From: Candidatus Nomurabacteria bacterium
GTDB lineage: Bacteria; Patescibacteriota; Minisyncoccia; Phycocordibacterales; SBAW01
NCBI GenBank assembly: GCA_943355135.1
Contig: CALREG010000016.1
Location: 1 to 13,062, forward strand
Direction of reading: 5' to 3'
DNA: 13,062 bases
Shown: positions 5,331 to 13,062 of the stretch, piece after piece
How positions within the stretch are numbered: position 1 is the stretch's first letter
Layout of the letters: each line of letters opens with the position of its first letter
Notes under the pieces: generated by a model
The model's input: only the letters and a program-made list of their open reading frames with translations
Database searches by the model: none
What the model was told of the DNA's origin: nothing
Translations under genes and position numbers: made by a program

Positions 5331-5335
5331 ATATT

Positions 5336-6604
<1,269 letters not shown>

Positions 6605-6613
6605 TGAGAAACT

Positions 6614-6642
6614 ATTGTATCAAACTATACCTTTTTTGTCAA
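6614..6642 (-). promoter_or_regulatory. Near-consensus sigma-70 promoter of the helicase gene
   Basis: Minus strand TTGACA (6642-6637), a 17-nt spacer, then TACAAT (6619-6614), with TGA just before the -10 making it an extended -10 as well. Only 9 nt separate the -10 from the ATG at 6604, so the leader should be about 2-3 nt. The -35 begins 2 nt after the end of the long inverted repeat. Strongest promoter in the window by sequence. Confidence 0.88.
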
Positions 6643-6644
6643 CT

Positions 6645-6720
6645 GGGCAGTAGAGAAGTCTCCTCCTCCGGAGAGATAAACACGACCCCAACTCCTCCGT
6701 AGAAGACTTCTCTGCTGCCC
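6645..6720. repeat. Long imperfect inverted repeat in the GH18-helicase spacer
   Basis: GGGCAGTAGAGAAGTCT (6645-6661) matches the reverse complement of 6704-6720 at 16 of 17 positions; the odd position is a wobble in one strand's RNA. The 42-nt loop contains CTCCTCCG twice (6663-6670, 6692-6699). It follows the GH18 stop by 9 nt and is followed by no T-run on the minus strand. Likely the end structure of the long operon (terminator or RNA-stabilising hairpin); a small mobile-element remnant is less likely because no flanking duplication is visible. Confidence 0.6.
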
Positions 6721-6729
6721 ATATTGGGC
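6717..6729 (-). other. Short perfect hairpin immediately after the GH18 stop codon
   Basis: On the minus strand GCCCA-ATA-TGGGC, starting on the base after the TAA at 6730. It shares GGGC with the outer end of the inverted repeat at 6645-6720, so the two structures exclude each other: forming the short hairpin unpairs the base of the long one. Could be an end-of-operon structure; no function shown. Confidence 0.4.
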
Positions 6730-7908
6730 TTACTTTAGTACGTCCCAAATAGCGGGGTCCTCTCCCCCATCGAACTTAAAGACAGCGACGCCACGGATAC
6801 CAAGCTTTTTGGCCAAGTCGATTTTTTGTTTGATTGCTACTGCATCGCTCCACCACAAAACATTAAAGCTCGCCCGCGCGAGCACCACCGCCGCCGGAGT
6901 GGTGGTCTGCAGAGGTGCGGGTATTGGCGTTACGTCAGAGAGTTGCTGGTCAGCTTTGGGCGGCGGGGGCAGCTGAATCTGCGGCACGTACGAGAAGCTC
7001 AGCTCGCCAGCGGAGTTGCGCTGAATTTTTGCATTTATTTGTGTAGCAAGCTCGGTAGCATAGCGCGGATTAAACGCCCACAACTGGCGGTAGTTGTAGC
7101 CGCTTTGCGAAAGCGGACTCACCTCCCACTCGTAGCCATAGGTAGCGGCGCCTATCACAATTTTATGTTTAGGGATGGTTTGCATCGCCATGCGAATTGC
7201 TTTCTCCACCCACTTTACATCGGCGACTGGTATGTACGGCGTGCTCTTGGCGGCCGCATTGAGCACTTGGTCTATGCTCTGCTGATCGTAGGTCATAAAG
7301 CGGACACGGTCGCAGTATTTGTTGATTTGCACCCAATCATTGGCGTACACACCGGCATCTTTGGGCACCGTACCCGTGTAGCGATCTTTGAGCGGCGTGC
7401 GCGACTCGATGGTGCACATCACCCACTTTTTGCCCATGCGCTGGTAGAGCCCTTTTAAAAAGAGTGAGAAGTACTGCTTGTCCTCGGCGAGCTTGCCCTC
7501 GAAGTCTATGTCGATGCCATCGAACCCTTCGTTGAACACAAGCGCGGTGATGTCGTCTTCGAGCTGTATGCGAGACTTGGAGTCGCTCAAAATACGATGG
7601 ATGGCTTCGGTGTCCGACCACATCACAGTCGGTATGACGCGCACTTTTTTCTGTCTGGCGGCGACAAATAGGCTCTTCCACGGTTCTTCGTTTACCCCCA
7701 TCGCGTCCATGACCGTGCCATCGTCTTGCACGATATAGCCAAACGGGTTGATTTCGGTCAATTGCGAAAGGTGCGGCAGAACATCGGCGGTCGAGGATGC
7801 CTCGCGCCAGTACGGCAGCCAGCCGGAGTACTCCAACTTGGTGGCGGCCTGTGCAGCCGAAGGAGCGGCGGACAAAAAGAGTAGTGCAATTAAAAGTAGC
7901 TTGCGCAT
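6730..7908 (-). CDS. Secreted GH18 glycosidase, YaaH-like (start moved inward)
   Basis: 392 aa from the ATG at 7908. Signal peptide at 1-22 (R2-K3, a Leu/Ile/Ala core, A-Q-A-A end). The TIM-barrel has the GH18 catalytic strand D130-G-I-D133-I-D135-F-E137, with E137 the acid, plus M205-T-Y-D208 and W352-W-S-D. The order Y-G-Y-x-W (257-261) then F-x-Y and the double Trp resembles spore-type YaaH/SleL enzymes, which cleave N-acetylglucosaminyl bonds in peptidoglycan; chitin-type substrates cannot be excluded. A Pro-rich stretch of about 30 residues (312-341) sits before the last barrel strand and looks like an insertion. A longer reading from 7968 would overlap the previous gene by 59 nt and bury the signal peptide, so it is rejected. 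Start is 1 nt after the upstream TAA, without a Shine-Dalgarno sequence: coupled. Last gene of the long operon. Confidence 0.9.
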   Translation of the reverse strand: MRKLLLIALLFLSAAPSAAQAATKLEYSGWLPYWREASSTADVLPHLSQLTEINPFGYIVQDDGTVMDAMGVNEEPWKSLFVAARQKKVRVIPTVMWSDTEAIHRILSDSKSRIQLEDDITALVFNEGFDGIDIDFEGKLAEDKQYFSLFLKGLYQRMGKKWVMCTIESRTPLKDRYTGTVPKDAGVYANDWVQINKYCDRVRFMTYDQQSIDQVLNAAAKSTPYIPVADVKWVEKAIRMAMQTIPKHKIVIGAATYGYEWEVSPLSQSGYNYRQLWAFNPRYATELATQINAKIQRNSAGELSFSYVPQIQLPPPPKADQQLSDVTPIPAPLQTTTPAAVVLARASFNVLWWSDAVAIKQKIDLAKKLGIRGVAVFKFDGGEDPAIWDVLK

Positions 7909-7909
7909 A

Positions 7910-8458
7910 TTAGGAAAGTGAGTGGGCTGCCAAACCGATGAGCAGTATCCCGATAGTATTAAACACAAATGAAATTACAAGGAAGCGGCTCGTAGACAGT
8001 TTGGCTACCCCAAGGAGCGCGAGTCCCATCTCATCGGGCAAAGGCGAAGCAATAATCAGCCCACCGACAAACGGCAGCAGCCAGCGGAAGGCCTTGCGAT
8101 GAAATATTTTAAAGAAGCGTGGCGTCCCTGTGCGCGCCAAAAGATAGCCGATGTCATCACCGAGGCGATCGCGTACGAACGCAAAGATGAGATAGTCCCC
8201 CACCATGGCGCCGACGCCACCGACGAGCGCCACCAGCACGGGGTTGCCGTGGAACGTGAGCACACCGAGCACGGCGATGGCCGGTGCAGTGGTCATGACT
8301 GAGGTAAAGAACAGACCCGCAACGAGGCTCGCGAGAATAATGTTGTCTCCTGTGGCTGTCAGTGCGGCATCAACTAATCCAAAATGCACTATCGCCCACG
8401 CAAAAGCGATGCTTGCGCAGAGAATAAAAAAGTCCTGCCGAAGATGCCGCTTCCTCAT
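7910..8458 (-). CDS. Small polytopic membrane protein, DedA/VTT-like
   Basis: 182 aa, with five or six hydrophobic stretches (about 10-28, 40-68, 74-95, 126-140, 158-178). G87-D88-x6-V-R96-D-R-L-G resembles the glycine-Asp...Arg region of DedA/VTT proteins, and S138-P-L-P-D-E143 after a hydrophobic segment recalls the re-entrant Pro/acidic motif of that family. DedA/VTT proteins act as lipid scramblases or transporters (for example of undecaprenyl phosphate), which would suit a glycan operon, but the match is by eye and modest. It is also the right size. The gene lies 12 nt after the TAG of the GT-C gene; TAGAAT (8470-8465) is 6 nt before the ATG and may be an internal promoter. No Shine-Dalgarno sequence. 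The GH18 gene begins 1 nt downstream of its stop. Confidence 0.7.
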   Translation of the reverse strand: MRKRHLRQDFFILCASIAFAWAIVHFGLVDAALTATGDNIILASLVAGLFFTSVMTTAPAIAVLGVLTFHGNPVLVALVGGVGAMVGDYLIFAFVRDRLGDDIGYLLARTGTPRFFKIFHRKAFRWLLPFVGGLIIASPLPDEMGLALLGVAKLSTSRFLVISFVFNTIGILLIGLAAHSLS

Positions 8459-8470
8459 AGCACAATTCTA

Positions 8471-10441
8471 CTATGGGTTTAGTGTCTCGAGGAGATTTTT
8501 TGCATCCTCTCGGTCAGGATTAAGACGCAAAGCCTCACGCAGAGCCTCTTTAGCGAGCTCGGGCTGATTTGTGCGCGAATATGCAACACCAAGAGTAGCG
8601 TACGCTTCGGCAGTCACAAAACCTTCTGCTATAGCCTTTTGTATATAGATCGCTGCAAGCTCAGCACCGCTCTTATCACCCGGACCAAGCGCTATGTGTG
8701 CAAGCGTCATCCATACCTTCCCTTCGTGGGGCCATTGCTGCAATATTTTAAAGTAACGGTCGTTGGCCAACTCAACCTCCCCCATAAGATAGAAGAAGTC
8801 GGCGGCAGTTGCCTGATCGTCAAAGCGCGGCGCATTGGCAAGCGCCGAGAGACGCTCACCTATATTTTTTTTCGTAATCGCACAGCACTCTATGACCGCG
8901 CTATTTTGCGGGTCATTGCGCACAAAAATAACGGCAAACGGGTCAACGTGCACCAGCACCCATTCCGGATCATGCATCCGATAGTATATAAAGTTGCGCA
9001 CATACGAGCCTCCGCCGTAGTGATAGAAAAACAGCGTATTAAATTTGAACGCCGAAAGGCCTATGGGCCACGCTTTTTCGTTGGTGACCATGGGGATATA
9101 GACACCACCAACAAAAGGAGCGGAGTATGCGTCGGCGTAGCGGTTATCAACAAAAACTTTTTCCTGTGGATATAGGTACCAAATAAGGTAGCTACCGATT
9201 TCAGGATTATTGAGGATAGGTCCGCGTAGTTTGTGTTCAGTAAAAAAGCGCGCCGACTCTTCAGCATGAGGAGACAGTCCTAGACCTCGGTTGAGGTCAC
9301 GGTAAAACGGCTCCCAACCGGGATATATCAGCGCTATGATGAGCGCTAAAAAAATGCCGATACCTATGCGTCGCAACCAAACCCAGAGCAGACCGTACCC
9401 TTCGAGCCACCGGCGCCCTCTGCGCCACGCAGTATCAAGGCCAGCAGCCACCACAAGCGGAAACATCAGCCCAAACAGAGCAATCGCTCTGTATATGACT
9501 ACTGAAAGCGCGACCGTTGAGACACCCGCCGCCGCATAGAAGAGCGGATATTTTTTGGAGTGCCGAGCGCGCCACATCAATAGTCCCACACTCGCTACAC
9601 AAAGCACCGCCAAGGGTACAAAACTGGTAACAGAAATTTTGTCCAAAAACGGCAGCATGTGCAAAAAATCGATCAGACTTCTGTTTTCACTGATAGGAAC
9701 AGGAAAATTGCTCGGGTAGTAGTAGAGCACCCCAAGCAGCCCGCGCGGATTTATAAGTGACACGGCCGCAAGCAAAAGGGTTAGGATGCCGGAGGTATAC
9801 ACCATCGGGTTGCGCAAGTCGCGGGTGTGGTACCACTTTTCAAAAAAGAAAGCTCCTACCATTGCTATGCCTATGCTAAAAAAGACATGTATGTTGACCC
9901 ATACTAATTGGAGTGGCACGAGCCAAAAAATAGCCTTGCTCTGCGGCTGCTCCTCGAACCGCAACAGCATATAGAAATAAATTGCGACAAATAAGTAGCT
10001 AAATATTTCGGGGCGCAAGCTGGTGCGCGCACTCAACAAACACAGCGCCAAAAACATGCAGACACTCACCAACCAAAAGTTGGCTTTTTTAAGCGCCGCA
10101 AGATATATAAGCGCAAAGGCTCCCAATAAGACCAGTAGTTTAAGAAATACGAGCCCGTACCACCCACCCACGCTCCACGTGAGATAAAACACTACCCCCG
10201 AAAGCCAGTGATGATTATAAAAAATCTGCTGCGGCTCAGTATACGAAAAGGTGTTGTCATACAGAATGTCGAAGTTGCCCGCAAGCACCAGCTGACCTAT
10301 CTTCATCTCGCGCGGCAGGTCGTCGCCCGCGGGCAGGTCAATGGTATAGAGCTGGAGCGATGCGTATAGCGCCAACAGTGCACCAAACACCAACGCCTTA
10401 AGCGCCGTCTCTTTGGTGATCCGCAGGTGCGGGAGTGTCAT
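8471..10441 (-). CDS. GT-C glycosyltransferase-like membrane protein with TPR tail (start moved inward)
   Basis: 656 aa from the ATG at 10441. An N-terminal span (about 14-32) leads to an extracytoplasmic loop with G39-D-D41 and, further on, F65-S-Y-T-E-P and N76-H-H-W-L-S, the loop pattern of polytopic GT-C / PMT-type transferases; about ten more spans follow. A later extracytoplasmic region has V-F-V-D-N-R-Y-A-D, also typical of this group. The last hundred or so residues are soluble and end in TPR-like helices (A-Y-A-T-L-G-V-A-Y, then E-A-L-R-L-N-P). Such enzymes use polyprenyl-phosphate sugars to glycosylate proteins or lipids outside the membrane; acceptor unknown. A reading from 10489 overlaps the ATPase gene by 44 nt; the ATG at 10441, 4 nt after its TAA, is preferred. 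Tandem TAG-TAG at the end. Confidence 0.82.
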   Translation of the reverse strand: MTLPHLRITKETALKALVFGALLALYASLQLYTIDLPAGDDLPREMKIGQLVLAGNFDILYDNTFSYTEPQQIFYNHHWLSGVVFYLTWSVGGWYGLVFLKLLVLLGAFALIYLAALKKANFWLVSVCMFLALCLLSARTSLRPEIFSYLFVAIYFYMLLRFEEQPQSKAIFWLVPLQLVWVNIHVFFSIGIAMVGAFFFEKWYHTRDLRNPMVYTSGILTLLLAAVSLINPRGLLGVLYYYPSNFPVPISENRSLIDFLHMLPFLDKISVTSFVPLAVLCVASVGLLMWRARHSKKYPLFYAAAGVSTVALSVVIYRAIALFGLMFPLVVAAGLDTAWRRGRRWLEGYGLLWVWLRRIGIGIFLALIIALIYPGWEPFYRDLNRGLGLSPHAEESARFFTEHKLRGPILNNPEIGSYLIWYLYPQEKVFVDNRYADAYSAPFVGGVYIPMVTNEKAWPIGLSAFKFNTLFFYHYGGGSYVRNFIYYRMHDPEWVLVHVDPFAVIFVRNDPQNSAVIECCAITKKNIGERLSALANAPRFDDQATAADFFYLMGEVELANDRYFKILQQWPHEGKVWMTLAHIALGPGDKSGAELAAIYIQKAIAEGFVTAEAYATLGVAYSRTNQPELAKEALREALRLNPDREDAKNLLETLNP

Positions 10442-10445
10442 AGCA

Positions 10446-11129
10446 TTAATGGTGGCCGCGGTGGGTTTGGGAGACAATAGTGCCGTCATCGAGCCGGACG
10501 ATGCGGTCGCTCAGTTTGGCGTACTGCTCTTCGTGCGTAACCATGATAATGGTCTGGCCCTTGGCGTGCAGGTCGTTGAAGATATCCATCACCGCGCTCG
10601 AGGAGTCGTTGTCGAGGTTGGCCGTCGGCTCGTCGGCAAAAAGTATTTTGGGCTTGTGCGCTATCGCGCGCGAAATGGAGACGCGCTGCTGCTCGCCACC
10701 AGAGAGCTGCGAAGGCAGGTTGTGCAAACGATGGCCCAGCCCCACTTTTGTGAGCGCCTCTGCGGCCTGTTTGTACGCTGATGCTTTGGTATGGTCCTGC
10801 ATCATGAGCGGGAGCGCCACGTTTTCTAGTGCGGTGAGCTCTGGCAGGAGCGCGTAGTCTTGAAACACGTAGCCGAACTTATTGAGACGGAACTTCATGC
10901 GCTCGTGCTCGGACATGCGGTGTGTGTCGTGACCGTCGAGGACAATCTCACCACCAGTCGGCTCGTCGAGCAAGGAAATTTGATAGAGGAAGGTGGACTT
11001 CCCCGCGCCACTGCGACCCATGATGGCAATAAACTCGCCGTCTTTGGCGATGAAGTCTATCCCCTTGAGCACGCGGGTAACCACGTCGCCGTTTTGGAAT
11101 GACCGCTCAAGTTTTTTGGTTTCAATCAT
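10446..11129 (-). CDS. ABC transporter ATPase, LolD/MacB/YknY type
   Basis: 227 aa, full-length for the family. Walker A G38-R-S-G-A-G-K44-S-T; Q-loop Q90-D-Y-A-L-L-P; signature L142-S-G-G-E-Q-Q-R; Walker B I162-L-F-A-D166-E167-P-T; D-loop A170-N-L-D; H-loop H199. The L-L-D-E-P-T-G-G-E at 53-61 and the E-N-V-x-L-P-L after the Q-loop mark the LolD/MacB group, which works with FtsX-type permeases and acts by transmitting force across the membrane rather than classic transport. The permease lies just upstream (19-nt gap) and the adaptor before that, so the three form one exporter. This is the only start in the window with a Shine-Dalgarno-like GGAG. The His-rich end (G-H-H) overlaps nothing; the GT-C gene follows after 4 nt. 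Confidence 0.96.
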   Translation of the reverse strand: MIETKKLERSFQNGDVVTRVLKGIDFIAKDGEFIAIMGRSGAGKSTFLYQISLLDEPTGGEIVLDGHDTHRMSEHERMKFRLNKFGYVFQDYALLPELTALENVALPLMMQDHTKASAYKQAAEALTKVGLGHRLHNLPSQLSGGEQQRVSISRAIAHKPKILFADEPTANLDNDSSSAVMDIFNDLHAKGQTIIMVTHEEQYAKLSDRIVRLDDGTIVSQTHRGHH

Positions 11130-11133
11130 AAAG

Positions 11134-11137
11134 CTCC
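11134..11137 (-). promoter_or_regulatory. Shine-Dalgarno-like GGAG before the ABC ATPase gene
   Basis: Minus strand GGAG, 4 nt before the ATG at 11129, in the 19-nt gap after the permease stop. Spacing is slightly short. It is the only such sequence at the 16 starts seen in the window, and it occurs at the one clearly operon-internal gene that is more than 12 nt from the preceding stop. Confidence 0.5.
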
Positions 11138-11148
11138 GTAAAAACTAA

Positions 11149-12396
11149 TTAATTGCGACCGAGGATGGAATCGAGAGTGTTTTTGCGAATAATCATGCGC
11201 GCAGGGATGTAACCGGCGATAACTGTTGCAAATATAAGCAGGCCGACGCGGTAGAGCGTTGAGTCGAGCGGTGCCACAAGTATGCCGTCGCTGAACGGAA
11301 AGTCGATAGGGTGCGCTTGAAAGAGTGGTACCAAAAACACGTATACCAAAAAGAGCCCAATACCAGAGCCCACGACGGCATAAAAGATGGACTGGAAGAT
11401 GTAGGAGACTTCGATGGCACGGCCGCTGATGCCGATGCCTTTAAGAATACCGATGAACTTGCGGCGCGTGATGGCGTTGATGAAGACCACAATGAATATC
11501 GTGATACTTGCAACCACCAGCCCGATAGAGCCGAAGGCACTGCCGAGCGTGTTGAACATGGACACGATGTCCTTGAGGAACTTGGGTTGAGCGTCCTCAA
11601 ATGTTTGTACTTTGGCCAGCGTCCCTACCCCGCGCAGCAAGAGCGCTTCTTTAACCGCTTCGGGGTCCTCCCCTTTTTTAAGTTTGAGCGCGATGACGTC
11701 TACGTTACCGTCGTTGCGGCCTATGATGCTACGAAACTGCGTGTCCACCATATACACTGCGCGCGACACTTCGTCCACCTTAGACTTGACCACCCCTTTG
11801 ACCGTGACCTCGCGGGTGACACCACCCACTGTAAGGCGGATTTTGGTACCCACACCGACATTATTGAGCGCGGCAAAGTCGGGGTTGTCTATCGGCACAT
11901 ATTGCGAAAGCAGGTAATGCCCGAGAAGCACTTGGTCGTAGTCGTTTGCGGTTAGGTATGACCCTTCGACGATTTTTTTGGCAACACCGGTGACCGCGTT
12001 TTCTTGGTAGGGGTCGATGCCGCTTATTTGTGCACCGGTGGTGTTGGGCTTGTCGGTATCTTTGCGCGTCTTGTAGTTGGCCTCCAAGGTGCCCGACTCT
12101 CTGTAGCGGGTGGTGTACTTTTCTATCTGCGGCAAACCATTGATGATACCGATGACGTTGGGGCTGTTTTCTATAAATTTTTTGTCGGTGAGTGTGGAGA
12201 TGATGACATCGCCGGTGTACTCCGTGCGCCACTGCTCGATGGAACCTTGGATAAGCCCGACCAAAATACCCGACACCACGACGAGGTTAAGAAAGGTCAG
12301 TACCATCACCCCAATAATGAGTCCGGTGGTCCACAGCGATGCGCGGCGCAATGCGCGGGTCGCAAGAAAGAAGCCGATGCGTAGGTTGAGCGGCAT
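11149..12396 (-). CDS. FtsX-type ABC transporter permease, MacB/YknZ-like
   Basis: 415 aa with the family layout of four spans: one N-terminal (about 24-48), a large extracytoplasmic domain (about 50-285), then three spans (288-310, 332-358, 380-399). Between spans two and three lies R311-R-K-F-I-G-I-L-K-G-I-G-I-S, the FtsX coupling helix that contacts the ATPase, and the tail P398-A-R-x-I-I-R-K-N is also typical. The gene starts directly after the adaptor TAA (TAA-ATG, no spacer, no Shine-Dalgarno sequence), so translation is coupled. With the adaptor and ATPase it should form a MacAB/YknXYZ-like exporter that acts on a peptide, lipid or drug at the membrane surface. Lipoprotein-release (LolCDE-like) function is less likely because an adaptor is present. 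Confidence 0.92.
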   Translation of the reverse strand: MPLNLRIGFFLATRALRRASLWTTGLIIGVMVLTFLNLVVVSGILVGLIQGSIEQWRTEYTGDVIISTLTDKKFIENSPNVIGIINGLPQIEKYTTRYRESGTLEANYKTRKDTDKPNTTGAQISGIDPYQENAVTGVAKKIVEGSYLTANDYDQVLLGHYLLSQYVPIDNPDFAALNNVGVGTKIRLTVGGVTREVTVKGVVKSKVDEVSRAVYMVDTQFRSIIGRNDGNVDVIALKLKKGEDPEAVKEALLLRGVGTLAKVQTFEDAQPKFLKDIVSMFNTLGSAFGSIGLVVASITIFIVVFINAITRRKFIGILKGIGISGRAIEVSYIFQSIFYAVVGSGIGLFLVYVFLVPLFQAHPIDFPFSDGILVAPLDSTLYRVGLLIFATVIAGYIPARMIIRKNTLDSILGRN

Positions 12397-13062
12397 TTAG
12401 GGAAGCGTGGTGACTATGGTGTCGCCGACAGAAAGGCCAGAGAGTATTTCTACTTCGCCAAGACTGCTGGAGCCGCCTATGGTAACCTCGCGCTCCTCGG
12501 TAGCCTCGCCTATCAGCACGCGCACAAACTGCTTGCCATCGTGCGAGATGATGAGCCCTTGCGGTACGGAAAGGGCGGCGTCTTTTTGTGCAGTGGTGAT
12601 AGCGACGTTGGCAGTCATGCCGGACTTGATGCGCTCGTCTGCCGCTGCAAACTGCAGAATGATGCGGTACGTAGAGACACCATCGCGCACCGTAGACGCT
12701 GGATCTATAGAAATAACCGATGCGCCAAATGGCACACTGTCGCCATAGGCGTCGAGCGTTACGCTTGCTTTGTCGCTGAGGTGTATAAGTGCGATGTTGA
12801 CCTCGGGTACATACGACTCGACCTGGAACGCGCCCGCGCTTATCATCGAAATTTCAGGCGTATTGGGTGATACAATTTTGCCCACCTTGGCATCAACGCT
12901 GGTGATGGTCCCGCTGAAGGGAGCGCTGATGGCGGTCTTTTGTACTTGCGCAGCTGCTGCCGCAACATCAGCGACAGCGGCTTTGACTTGTGCTTCCTGC
13001 GCCAAAATATCTTCTGGTGTTGTTCCGGCTTTTTTGAGCGCAAGGTTTTTGATGCTGGCATC
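12397..13062 (-). CDS. Membrane-fusion (adaptor) protein of the ABC exporter, 5' end outside window
   Basis: 221 C-terminal residues are present; the frame stays open to the last base, so the N-terminus is missing. The TTG at 13005 that could be read as a start is simply an internal Leu. Domains in order: the end of a helical hairpin (about 1-43, Ala/Gln-rich), the second half of the lipoyl domain (A47-P-F-S-G-T-I-T...V-G, 44-76), the beta-barrel (78-155, including the typical K146-S-G-M-T-A-N), and the membrane-proximal domain (160-221, with V166-P and G209-L-S-V-G-D). HlyD/MacA-type adaptors link an inner-membrane exporter to the outside; in single-membrane bacteria (YknX) they form a channel-like cap. 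First gene seen of the long operon. Confidence 0.92.
   Translation of the reverse strand, partial: DASIKNLALKKAGTTPEDILAQEAQVKAAVADVAAAAAQVQKTAISAPFSGTITSVDAKVGKIVSPNTPEISMISAGAFQVESYVPEVNIALIHLSDKASVTLDAYGDSVPFGASVISIDPASTVRDGVSTYRIILQFAAADERIKSGMTANVAITTAQKDAALSVPQGLIISHDGKQFVRVLIGEATEEREVTIGGSSSLGEVEILSGLSVGDTIVTTLP

Noticed and set aside
7909..7968. Start at 7968 for the GH18 protein
   Set aside because: It would overlap the DedA/VTT-like gene by 59 nt and bury a clear signal peptide that begins at 7908.
10442..10489. Start at 10489 for the GT-C protein
   Set aside because: It would overlap the ABC ATPase by 44 nt; the ATG at 10441 follows the ATPase stop by 4 nt.
11311..11955. 214-codon open frame on the plus strand
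   Set aside because: Antisense to the FtsX-type permease; composition is rich in Asp/His as expected from reversed Val/Ile/Leu codons.
13003..13005. TTG as the start of the adaptor protein
   Set aside because: The frame is open through to the window edge and encodes further adaptor helix upstream; the gene is truncated by the window.

Overview
The window reads as a chromosomal segment of a Candidate Phyla Radiation (Patescibacteria) bacterium, most likely in the Parcubacteria. This is inferred from protein style, not from a marker gene: many small single-span envelope proteins, a DUF5652-type protein, a DEAD-box helicase with a basic glycine/serine/arginine-rich N-terminal tail, a TPR-tailed GT-C membrane protein, and very tight packing. 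All 17 genes lie on the minus strand, so transcription runs from high to low coordinates. No RNA gene, insertion sequence, CRISPR array or intergenic gap above about 125 bp is visible.

Reading in transcription order, 13062 to 6730 looks like one long operon. It holds the end of a membrane-fusion (adaptor) protein, an FtsX-type permease, a LolD/MacB-type ATPase, a GT-C glycosyltransferase-like protein with a TPR tail, a small polytopic DedA/VTT-like protein and a secreted GH18 glycosidase of YaaH type. Together they suggest a YknXYZ/MacAB-like exporter linked to envelope glycan assembly and remodelling. A 125-bp spacer follows, with a long inverted repeat and a near-perfect sigma-70 promoter that drives the DEAD-box RNA helicase and a 67-aa zinc-ribbon protein (6604 to 5127).

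Next comes an overlapping three-gene unit (5056 to 3432): an anchored cupredoxin, a DoxX-like membrane protein and an anchored secreted protein of unknown function. It may be a membrane redox or metal module. From 3376 to 35 there are mostly short transcription units for envelope proteins: a second DoxX protein, a matrixin-type zinc protease with a large coiled-coil insertion, a four-span membrane protein, a DUF5652-type protein coupled to a TesA-like GDSL esterase, and a PF03640-type secreted protein.

The most striking signal is in how the genes start. Four genes carry TGnTAnnnT exactly 7 nt before the ATG. The helicase has TTGACA-17-TACAAT (with TG extension) 9 nt before its ATG. The implied mRNAs are leaderless or have leaders of a few nucleotides. 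Of the 16 starts inside the window only one has a Shine-Dalgarno-like GGAG; most of the rest are promoter-proximal or sit 0 to 8 nt from the preceding stop. Hairpins or terminators repeatedly abut these promoters, and none of the 17 genes stops with TGA. Four start positions were moved or left open: the DoxX-like gene, the GH18 gene, the GT-C gene, and the adaptor gene, which is open at the window edge.
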